17,102 nt of DNA. Origin: Spirochaeta sp. GTDB lineage: Bacteria > Spirochaetota > Spirochaetia > DSM-27196 > Alkalispirochaetaceae. Position 1 is the stretch's first letter, and each line of letters opens with the position of its first letter. Where the stretch lies: the NCBI GenBank assembly GCA_007117185.1, contig SKHA01000206.1:1-17102 (forward strand), in the 5' to 3' direction. Shown here piece after piece: positions 1-6,170 of the stretch. The notes under the pieces are model-generated. The model did no database searches and was not told the origin of the DNA. It saw only the letters and a list, made by a program, of their open reading frames with translations. The position numbers and the translations under genes are program-made.

Positions 1-1085
1 AGCCCCCCGGCGTCGGGGTCCGCCTCCAGCGCCAGGGGCATCAGTGCGCTGTAGAGTTCTCCGTCGCTTACCGTGGCCCCCAGAACCCGGGCGGCCTGAC
101 CGAAGAGCCCCACCCACGCGTCCAGATCGGAGGTACAGTTGTTGGAGTGGACCATCGCCACCAGACTTCCGTCTGGGGTGAGAACGCGGTCGATCTGAGG
201 ATGAACCTGCGACAGGGGTTTCTCCAGCACCACCATCGCGAAGACGGAGGTCCCGGCAGAGACGTTGCCGGTGCGCACCCGCACGCTGTTGGTGGCGACC
301 ATACCCGTCCCGGCGTCTCCCTCGGGAGCACACAGGGGTATTCCCGCGGTGAGTGTCCCGGTGGGGTCAAGCAGCCGCGCCCCCGCTTCGCTGATCACTC
401 CGGCTACCTCGCCTACCCCCACGATCCGCGGAAGAATGTCCCGCAACTTCCACGGCAGAGACCGCGGGGCCACGTGGGCGTCGAACGCGGTGATCATCGT
501 ATCGTCGAAGTCCTGGGTCTCCGTGTTCACCGGAAACATCCCCGAGGCGTCGTTGGTCCCGATCACCCACTGCCCGGTGAGCTTCCAGTGGACGTACCCC
601 GAGAGGGTAGTCATCCCGGCGATCTCGGCGGTGTGTTTCTCGTCGTTGAGAATTGACTGGTACAGGTGGGCGATGCTCCACCGTTGGGGGATGGGATACT
701 GAAAGAGTTCGGTGAGCTCGCTGGCGGCAGGGCCGGTGATGTTGTTGCGCCAGGTGCGAAAGGGCACCAGCAGCTTCCTGGCTGCATCCACCACCAGGTA
801 CCCGTGCATCATCGCGCTGATCCCGGCAGCGGCGAAGGTTGTCACCGAGACGCCGTAGCGGCGCTTCACGTCCGTCAGAAGGTCCGCAAAGCACGCGGCA
901 ATGCCGGCATCGACGGTGGTCATGTCGTAGGTCCACACCCCGTTTTCGAACTGGTTCTCCCACCCGAAGGATCCTGCCGCCAGGGGCTGCCGGTCCGGTC
1001 CGATGAGGGTCGCCTTGATCCGGGTTGACCCCAGCTCAAAGCCGAGTATCGCCTGTCCGTCTCCAATGATCTTTGCTGGGTCCAC
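1..1085 (-). CDS. FGGY-family carbohydrate kinase (partial, C-terminal part beyond window)
   Basis: The protein is predicted to phosphorylate a sugar or sugar alcohol with ATP in the cytoplasm. Reading leftwards from a GTG at 1085, an open frame of 361 codons runs off the left edge. The usual FGGY length is near 500 residues, so about a quarter to a third is missing. The N-terminal ATPase-fold phosphate loop is visible (LGFELGSTRIKATLI, residues about 14-28). Further on are a xylulokinase-like MMHG segment, a RTWRNN segment resembling the substrate-contacting W-N-R region of pentulose kinases, GTNDASGMF, and the second-domain motifs PEGDAGTG and GNVSAGTS. The GTG start is chosen because AGGAGG lies five bases upstream (1096-1091) and an in-frame stop sits at 1118-1116. 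The gene is divergent from the aldo/keto reductase. The substrate cannot be named from sequence; xylulose-type pentulose is one option. Confidence 0.88.
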   Translation of the reverse strand, partial: MDPAKIIGDGQAILGFELGSTRIKATLIGPDRQPLAAGSFGWENQFENGVWTYDMTTVDAGIAACFADLLTDVKRRYGVSVTTFAAAGISAMMHGYLVVDAARKLLVPFRTWRNNITGPAASELTELFQYPIPQRWSIAHLYQSILNDEKHTAEIAGMTTLSGYVHWKLTGQWVIGTNDASGMFPVNTETQDFDDTMITAFDAHVAPRSLPWKLRDILPRIVGVGEVAGVISEAGARLLDPTGTLTAGIPLCAPEGDAGTGMVATNSVRVRTGNVSAGTSVFAMVVLEKPLSQVHPQIDRVLTPDGSLVAMVHSNNCTSDLDAWVGLFGQAARVLGATVSDGELYSALMPLALEADPDAGG

Positions 1086-1090
1086 AAGTG

Positions 1091-1110
1091 CCTCCTGAAC
1101 GTCGATTGTA
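1091..1110 (-). promoter_or_regulatory. Ribosome binding site and possible -10 box of the FGGY kinase
   Basis: AGGAGG at 1096-1091 precedes the GTG start by five bases and decides that start. TACAAT at 1110-1105 matches five of six bases of a sigma70 -10 box, which would give a very short leader. No convincing -35 hexamer is seen at the right distance. Confidence 0.45.
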
Positions 1111-1150
1111 CCCCTTCAGAATACACGGGGAAGTGAACTTCTGCCACCTG

Positions 1151-1159
1151 TGTTAGACT
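1151..1159 (+). promoter_or_regulatory. Possible extended -10 promoter of the aldo/keto reductase, leaderless start
   Basis: TGTTAGACT holds a TG dinucleotide, one spacer base and a TAGACT hexamer (four of six to TATAAT). The expected transcription start, about seven bases downstream, falls on the ATG at 1166. No Shine-Dalgarno sequence is visible in front of that ATG. The message may therefore be leaderless or nearly so. The -35 region is weak. Confidence 0.3.
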
Positions 1160-1165
1160 TACCGT

Positions 1166-2026
1166 ATGGTTACCAGAGCATACGGCGAGACAGGGATTCA
1201 ACTTTCGGTGGTCGGTTTCGGGGGAATCGTCGTCACCAACGAGACGCCGGCGGATTCATCCCGGTACGTGGCTGAGGCAGTTGACCGCGGGGTAAACTAC
1301 TTCGACGTGGCTCCGGCCTACGGAGACGCCGAGGAACGGCTGGGCCCGGCGCTCGAGCCGTACCGCCGGGACATCTTCCTGGCGTGCAAGACCAACAAAC
1401 GCGATGCAGCACAGGCAGAACAGGATTTCCGGTCATCCCTGAAGACACTTCGCACCGATTATATCGATCTGTACCAGATCCACGGGATCCAGACAGAGCA
1501 GGAGGTGGACGCGGTTCTGGCCCCCGGGGGGGCTCTCTCCTTCTTTGAAGAGTTGCGCCGGCGCGGGGAGATTCGCCACATCGGCTTTTCCGCCCACAAC
1601 GAAGATGCGGCGCTGCGCCTCCTGGCGGCGTTTCCCTTTGACTCGGTACTCTTCCCGGTGAACTGGGTGACCTGGCACGCCGGGAACGTGGGACCGCGGA
1701 TCGTTCAGGCTGCCGCCACCCGGGGCACAGCGGTGCTGGCGCTGAAAGCGCTGGCCCTGCAGCGCTGGAAAGAGGGCGAAGAGCGCACCTGGTCCAAGCC
1801 GTGGTACCGCCCGGTGAGTTCCGCCGCCGAGGCTGAGCGGGGCCTGCGGTTCACCCTCTCCCAGCCGGTGGTCGCCGCGGTGAGCCCCGGTCACATGGAG
1901 CATCTGCGCTGGGCCTGCGACGCGGCGGACCGCTTCACCCCCCTCAGCGAGGACGAACACGACCAGCTGCGCCGGGAAGCGCTGGAGATGGAGCCGATCT
2001 TCTCACGGACGGTGACGGCGATCTGA
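1166..2026 (+). CDS. Aldo/keto reductase family oxidoreductase
   Basis: A cytoplasmic NAD(P)H-dependent oxidoreductase of the aldo/keto reductase (TIM-barrel, PF00248) superfamily, 286 residues, which is normal family length. The catalytic tetrad is complete: Asp47 and Tyr52 in FDVAPAYGDAE, Lys75 in LACKTNKRD, and His106 in DLYQIHGI. The N-terminal YGETGIQLSVVGFGG is the typical first-strand motif. It lacks the C-terminal ferredoxin-like cysteine motif found in some relatives. The start at 1166 is supported because the family motif begins only five residues later; no ribosome binding site is visible. Divergent from a sugar kinase, it could act on a related sugar or aldehyde, but no substrate can be assigned. 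It converges with the transporter gene, whose stop lies nine bases away, leaving no room for separate terminators. Confidence 0.92.
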   Translation: MVTRAYGETGIQLSVVGFGGIVVTNETPADSSRYVAEAVDRGVNYFDVAPAYGDAEERLGPALEPYRRDIFLACKTNKRDAAQAEQDFRSSLKTLRTDYIDLYQIHGIQTEQEVDAVLAPGGALSFFEELRRRGEIRHIGFSAHNEDAALRLLAAFPFDSVLFPVNWVTWHAGNVGPRIVQAAATRGTAVLALKALALQRWKEGEERTWSKPWYRPVSSAAEAERGLRFTLSQPVVAAVSPGHMEHLRWACDAADRFTPLSEDEHDQLRREALEMEPIFSRTVTAI

Positions 2027-2035
2027 AGCAGATCT

Positions 2036-4732
2036 TCACCGCGTCGGCGCTGCCACCCCGCTGCGGCAGCTGCGGACGATCTCCACCAGCAGCGCCCGCC
2101 GGTCCTCGGCAAACAGCTCCTCCAGTTGACCGAGAAGCACGTCTACGTTCATCGTTCTACCCTTCAGCAGGGGCATCAGGCGCATCCGTTTCTCCTCGAT
2201 AGTCAGAGACTCCAGGTAGAGCATAAGGTAGGTCCGCATCTCACCTTCGGTACGGGTCTCCACGAACTCCAGGGCGTTGTGGCGCAGCTGGCCGGTACCA
2301 CCGCGAATATCCCGGCAGATCGTCGCTGCCAGCAATCGGTCATCTTCCCGGGAGAGTTCCAGCGACCGCGCCGTCAGCACAAAGAGGGACAGGTTCTTTA
2401 CCTGTTCGTCCAGCAGCTTCACCAGCAGGGGGTGATATTTCCCCTGCTCTGACGCCGAGGTACGGTACCGCAGCGCCATCAACGGCGGGTACAAGGCGCT
2501 GAGGGCCTTCGCCGCACCCTCGGCGAGCTGCCGCAACTCCGGGGGGATGGGGGTGGGGTCGCCAAGGACCAGCAGCGCCGCGTCCACCAGGTTGCCGCCC
2601 TGAGTCTGAAGGGAGCGGAAGAGTTCCGCATCCAGGGCGTCCGCTCCATCCCCGCCAACCGTCTCGGTACCCGCCGGGACGGCCGGCAGCAGCTCCTTCA
2701 GCAGCGCAATCCCCTCCTCCCAGGCCAGGACGGGGTGAGTCCCACGGATCTCCTCAAGAAACTGCAGGCGCTCGGGTACGGTGAGGGCCGGCAGTTCTCC
2801 GCGATGATCCAGGAGAAAACTCTCTGGCATCCCCTGAATCGCCTTCAGCGCGGCGGTACGCAGCAGCTCGTCCCCAAGGTGCATGGCGGCCACGGGAAAC
2901 CCGTGTACGCTGGGGTACTCCGCCAGGGATTCCAGGTACACCTGCCGCTGGAGGGGGGTGAGGGCGTCCCAATCAGGGGTGATCACACTGCGACCGGTGG
3001 CGCGCTCCACCATCAGGGCAAGGGTCACCGTCTCGCGGAACTGCTCCGGCGTCTGCGCGTTGTGGAACCCCTCCACCAGCCGGTCTATCTGTTGCTGGAA
3101 GGGCTCGCGGTTCTCCCGGCGGTACAGCCCGGTGAGCTCAGCCAGCCGCGCCGCCAGCCTGACTTCCGGCCAGGGAGCCTCGTTGTAGCGGCGAATCTCC
3201 TCCTCGTAGCGGTCGTAGTCGATCCTGGAGAGGGTCTTCAGGCGCAACTCCTGCAGCGACTGATCGTCAGAGTGGAAGAACGGCTCCAGCCGCTCTACGT
3301 CTTCCGGAGTCTGGGCGCTGCCCGCCAGGCGAGCGACGATGAAGACCCGGGTTGACCGGTTCTGCCGCTCCATCTCGTTGCGCAGCGTCACCAGCAGCGT
3401 CTCGTCCCGGAGGATGCTGCCGCTGTTCTCTTCCAGCCGCTTCAGGTTGAGGCGGTTGTCCGCCAGCAGGCTTTCCGAGAGGAGCGCCACGTAGCGCCGG
3501 TTCAGGACGAAGTTGAACCCCAGCCGGGCCACCATCAGCAGCGCAATGGGATAGATGAAGAATCGTGGCTCCGCAAAGGGGGAAACCACCAGCACGATCA
3601 CCGAAGCGGTGAGAATCCCCGCCGCAGCGGCAACGATGTTGTTGAGCACCATCACCCGCCCGCGGTACCTCGAGGGCAGAAAGGCAAACGCCGCCATCGC
3701 CGCCGGAGACATCAGCGCCACCTCGATCTGCCGGGTGAAGTCCGCCACCCCCACCATACTGATGGCGAACGCGCCGATCCCGAGGATGAAAAAGAGGGTC
3801 TGCTTGGCCACCTCCTTGCCGTGGCGCCCCCCCAGGGCGGACTGGCTCATCACCTTGGTCAGTACCACCGCCTGGAGCAGTGTTGCCACGGCGCGCTGGT
3901 AGCCCATCAGGCTGGCCGCCTGGGTTCCCGAATCGGTGCGGGCATCCACCACCGAGTTGTAGGTGAGGATGATCAACCCCGCCAGAATCCCGAACAGGAC
4001 GGTGTTGGACCCCACCGCCCGCAGAAACCCGTTACCGCGAAACGCGGCGAACCCTTCGTGCAGCTCCTGGAGGATGGAGCGGTCACGATAACGGGGAGAG
4101 TCCAGAATAGGAAAGGCCAGCCGGATCGAGCGGAATACCAGCACACAGGAGAGGCTGATCACGGCGATAACCAGAAACTGGGCGCTCCAGGGCAGGATGC
4201 GCGCCATTGGCACCACCAGCAGGGACCCGCCGGAGTAGCCGATGGCGCCACCCATGGCCAGCAGCGGGAAGAGCCGCTTGCCCTGCCGGGCGTTGAAGTA
4301 GAACGGCGCCAGGTCCCAGAAGAGCAGCAGCAGCACGATGCCGATGATAAAGCGCCACACAAACAGCCCCGTGAGGAGCATGGGAACCCCCGCCAACGCG
4401 TCGTGAACCACCAGCAGCGCCGCTGCGGCGAGGCAGAGCAGAAAGGAGACCAGCAGCGCCCGGGTAAAAAGGCGACGCTTGTCGATCCGGTCAGTGATCC
4501 CGGCGTAGAACAGACCGATCACCCCCAGCAGCACCGCCGAGACGATGTACAAAAGGATCGTCGACTCCAGAGACCGCCGGGAGATCACCAGCGAGTCCAC
4601 CACGGTGCTGATCATCCCGATGACCACTGAGATGAGTACGTGGAGCAGAAAGAAGCTGGACACACGCCCCTCTTCGCCGCGATTGACCTTCAGCGCTCTG
4701 GCGAAGGAGAGCAGCGTCCCCGCGGCGGTCAT
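2036..4732 (-). CDS. MFS/nucleotide-transporter-like membrane protein with C-terminal HEAT-like helical repeats
   Basis: 898 residues in two parts. Residues about 24-410 hold roughly 12 hydrophobic segments in MFS-like order (for example 24-48, 57-79, 91-110, 117-139, 153-175, 184-201, 240-260, 275-292, 310-330, 361-385, 390-410). They include a charged loop after the second segment (ITDRIDKRRLF), as in major-facilitator and Npt/Tlc nucleotide-exchange carriers. Residues about 430-898 are soluble and almost entirely alpha-helical. They are rich in Leu/Glu/Arg repeats and look HEAT- or ARM-like. The start ATG (4732-4730) overlaps the stop of the upstream cyclic-nucleotide-binding gene as ATGA, implying translational coupling. 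The pair probably forms a ligand-regulated membrane complex. The transported substrate is unknown, and the protein may be a sensor rather than a carrier. Transporter-like fold: fairly sure. Exact family: less sure. Confidence 0.78.
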   Translation of the reverse strand: MTAAGTLLSFARALKVNRGEEGRVSSFFLLHVLISVVIGMISTVVDSLVISRRSLESTILLYIVSAVLLGVIGLFYAGITDRIDKRRLFTRALLVSFLLCLAAAALLVVHDALAGVPMLLTGLFVWRFIIGIVLLLLFWDLAPFYFNARQGKRLFPLLAMGGAIGYSGGSLLVVPMARILPWSAQFLVIAVISLSCVLVFRSIRLAFPILDSPRYRDRSILQELHEGFAAFRGNGFLRAVGSNTVLFGILAGLIILTYNSVVDARTDSGTQAASLMGYQRAVATLLQAVVLTKVMSQSALGGRHGKEVAKQTLFFILGIGAFAISMVGVADFTRQIEVALMSPAAMAAFAFLPSRYRGRVMVLNNIVAAAAGILTASVIVLVVSPFAEPRFFIYPIALLMVARLGFNFVLNRRYVALLSESLLADNRLNLKRLEENSGSILRDETLLVTLRNEMERQNRSTRVFIVARLAGSAQTPEDVERLEPFFHSDDQSLQELRLKTLSRIDYDRYEEEIRRYNEAPWPEVRLAARLAELTGLYRRENREPFQQQIDRLVEGFHNAQTPEQFRETVTLALMVERATGRSVITPDWDALTPLQRQVYLESLAEYPSVHGFPVAAMHLGDELLRTAALKAIQGMPESFLLDHRGELPALTVPERLQFLEEIRGTHPVLAWEEGIALLKELLPAVPAGTETVGGDGADALDAELFRSLQTQGGNLVDAALLVLGDPTPIPPELRQLAEGAAKALSALYPPLMALRYRTSASEQGKYHPLLVKLLDEQVKNLSLFVLTARSLELSREDDRLLAATICRDIRGGTGQLRHNALEFVETRTEGEMRTYLMLYLESLTIEEKRMRLMPLLKGRTMNVDVLLGQLEELFAEDRRALLVEIVRSCRSGVAAPTR

Positions 4733-5238
4733 GCATCGTCCCCGAGGGCCCGGGTGCTCTCCTCGTAGATCTCGCGGAAGGATTTTACCACCTTGGACAG
4801 CCCGTTGACCCGCGTATTAGTGGTGCGCAGGCGGTAGGAGAGCTGGGCGATGATGCCCAGGGCCATCGCCGGATGCTGCGCCAGGGTGTGCATGAAGTCG
4901 CTCCGGGAGATGCGCGAGAGAATGCTCTCGGTGACGGTGCGCGCTCCGGCGGAGCGGGTCTCTCCGTCCAGGAGGGCCATCTCGCCAAAACACGCCCCCT
5001 CGCCGAGGGTCATCAGCGGCTGAATCCCCTTGTTGCGCGTCTCGAAAAAGAGCTCCACCTTACCGGAGACCACCACGTAGGCGTAGTTACCGGGATCGCC
5101 CTGACGAAAGAGATACTCGTTGTCACTGTACTGGTCGTTCTCGGCGATGCGGGCGATCTTTTCAAGCTCCTCAATGGAGAGGTTGCTGAATATTTCCACC
5201 CCTTGCAGGAAGAGGATTTTCTCGAGGGTTTCCGACAT
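4729..5238 (-). CDS. Cyclic-nucleotide-binding domain protein
   Basis: 169 residues consisting essentially of one CRP/PKA-type cyclic-nucleotide-binding beta-roll (residues about 15-125) followed by a helical tail. There is no DNA-binding helix-turn-helix, so it is not a CRP-type transcription factor. The phosphate-binding cassette is intact: FGEMALL (84-90), with Glu86 for the ribose, then GETRSAGA with Arg95 for the cyclic phosphate. The protein should therefore bind cAMP or cGMP. The start ATG at 5238 has GGAGG 12 bases upstream (5255-5251). The stop overlaps the transporter start by four bases, suggesting coupled synthesis and a regulatory role for the transporter-HEAT protein. A good promoter lies in the 57-base gap upstream. 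Confidence 0.9.
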   Translation of the reverse strand: MSETLEKILFLQGVEIFSNLSIEELEKIARIAENDQYSDNEYLFRQGDPGNYAYVVVSGKVELFFETRNKGIQPLMTLGEGACFGEMALLDGETRSAGARTVTESILSRISRSDFMHTLAQHPAMALGIIAQLSYRLRTTNTRVNGLSKVVKSFREIYEESTRALGDDA

Positions 5239-5262
5239 AGTGAGCTGTCGCCTCCGTCGGAT

Positions 5263-5291
5263 ATTCTATGCCACCCGGCGGCGGCGCTCAA
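5263..5291 (-). promoter_or_regulatory. Sigma70-type promoter of the cyclic-nucleotide-binding/transporter pair
   Basis: On the minus strand, TTGAGC (5291-5286; four of six to TTGACA) is followed after exactly 17 bases by TAGAAT (5268-5263; five of six to TATAAT). The predicted transcription start, near 5256, sits directly beside the GGAGG ribosome binding site (5255-5251). It lies in the only sizeable gap between the small membrane protein gene and the sensor gene, so these two genes can be expressed apart from the AOR operon. Confidence 0.6.
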
Positions 5292-5295
5292 GTGG

Positions 5296-5856
5296 TCATG
5301 AGTCGTTATTTGAGTATCGCTGGTGAATCTCCACCGCCCGCTGGGCTGCCCGGGCGGGAAAGGTGCTGTCCAGGCGGCCGGGGCACAAAAGCACCAGGGC
5401 GTCCTCGAAACAGAACAGAAGCTCTTCGTCCAGACCGAACACTGGCCCCTCAAACCGTTCGGCTTCGCAGCAGCGTTCCGGCAGAACCAGCATGGCGTAG
5501 CGGCCGCTGCGATTCATCTGGGAATCCACCCGTCGCGGTCCGTTCCAGGTGTACTGGGCGATCCACAGGGGGATCTCTCCGCCGTCACCGTCGGCAGTAC
5601 TGCCTCGGGCTGCCAGGCTCAGATGGTGGGTGCCCCGCCTGGTCCCAAAGAGGGTCGGTTCCAGGAGAAGCCGGAGCTGCCGAAACTCCTCGCTGTCCCC
5701 TGAAACGGGGGTCCAGCCTCGGGCCTCCACCTCCCGGACCACCTCCTTGCGGCGCAGATGCCGCATCAGAATCAGATGGAGAACCCGGGAGATCATCACC
5801 ACCGGCACCACGATAAAGAGGAGCAGCAGGACAACAGCAACAAGGGTATCTCCCAA
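5296..5856 (-). CDS. Small membrane-anchored protein of unknown function
   Basis: 186 residues. I do not recognise the family. Residues about 4-31 form one strongly hydrophobic segment rich in Val, Leu and Ile, followed by RHLRRKE, so the soluble remainder probably faces the cytoplasm by the positive-inside rule. The rest is mixed alpha/beta with two adjacent cysteines (PERCCEAERF). It contains no metal or nucleotide motif I can name. The start is a TTG (5856-5854), chosen because GGAGG (5868-5864) lies seven bases upstream and overlaps the last codons of the MoaD-like gene. The gap to the MoaD stop is only three bases, so it is almost certainly co-transcribed with MoaD and AOR. A role near AOR, for example in membrane attachment or electron transfer, is possible but only a guess. 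Confidence 0.75.
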   Translation of the reverse strand: MGDTLVAVVLLLLFIVVPVVMISRVLHLILMRHLRRKEVVREVEARGWTPVSGDSEEFRQLRLLLEPTLFGTRRGTHHLSLAARGSTADGDGGEIPLWIAQYTWNGPRRVDSQMNRSGRYAMLVLPERCCEAERFEGPVFGLDEELLFCFEDALVLLCPGRLDSTFPARAAQRAVEIHQRYSNNDS

Positions 5857-5859
5857 TGG

Positions 5860-6138
5860 TCACCCTCCGCCTGCGGGGGGAAAGATGGACAGCGCCTCCG
5901 CTGTGCCCACCGGGGTATCAACCCCCTGCAGGTGGGCGATGTTGACCCCGTCCAGCAGGACCATCGCCCCAACCCGGGCCGTTCCCGCCTCGTCGAAGAT
6001 CTCCAGCCAGAACTCACTGCCCAGCGCCCTCTCGGCGTCGCGAAGGGCCTGCCCCACCGTGGTGGCAGGCGAGGCCTCAACAGACACGGAAGCCACCCTG
6101 AGCTTTAGCTTCAGGGTGGCAAAAAACTTGACCGTCAT
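5860..6138 (-). CDS. MoaD/ThiS-family sulfur carrier protein
   Basis: 92 residues with the beta-grasp ubiquitin-like pattern: MTVKFFATLK at the start, VLLDGVNI in the third quarter, and a C-terminal FPPAGGG ending exactly in Gly-Gly (91-92). This is the MoaD/ThiS tail, which is adenylated and thiocarboxylated to donate sulfur. In MoaD this makes the dithiolene of molybdopterin. Position directly after a tungsten AOR (20-base gap) supports a role in making or tailoring the pyranopterin that carries tungsten. No MoaE, MoaA or MoeB homologue is in the window, so partners must be elsewhere. No Shine-Dalgarno is seen before the ATG at 6138. A hairpin over the AOR stop lies there instead, and coupling or reinitiation is likely. 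Confidence 0.85.
   Translation of the reverse strand: MTVKFFATLKLKLRVASVSVEASPATTVGQALRDAERALGSEFWLEIFDEAGTARVGAMVLLDGVNIAHLQGVDTPVGTAEALSIFPPAGGG
5864..5868 (-). promoter_or_regulatory. Ribosome binding site that decides the TTG start of the small membrane protein
   Basis: GGAGG lies seven bases before the TTG at 5856. It is formed from the Gly-Gly tail codons (GGC GGA GGG) and stop of the MoaD-like gene. Confidence 0.6.
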
Positions 6139-6150
6139 CGGCCGGGGCGA

Positions 6151-6170
6151 CTGGGGCCCTAAAGCCCCAG
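6151..6170 (-). promoter_or_regulatory. Intercistronic hairpin over the AOR stop codon
   Basis: A perfect 7-base inverted repeat, CTGGGGC and GCCCCAG, encloses a six-base loop containing part of the TAG stop of AOR. There is no T-run after it, so it is not a standard intrinsic terminator. It could stabilise or process the AOR-MoaD message, or lower MoaD output relative to AOR. Confidence 0.45.

Noticed and set aside
147..656. A plus-strand frame opposite the FGGY kinase
   Set aside because: It is a shadow frame rich in His, Gly and Arg with no motif; the minus strand gives a clear kinase.
2050..2071. GCTGCC/GGCAGC inverted repeat near the convergent gene ends, considered as a bidirectional terminator
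   Set aside because: It lies inside transporter coding sequence, has a long loop and no T-run on either strand.
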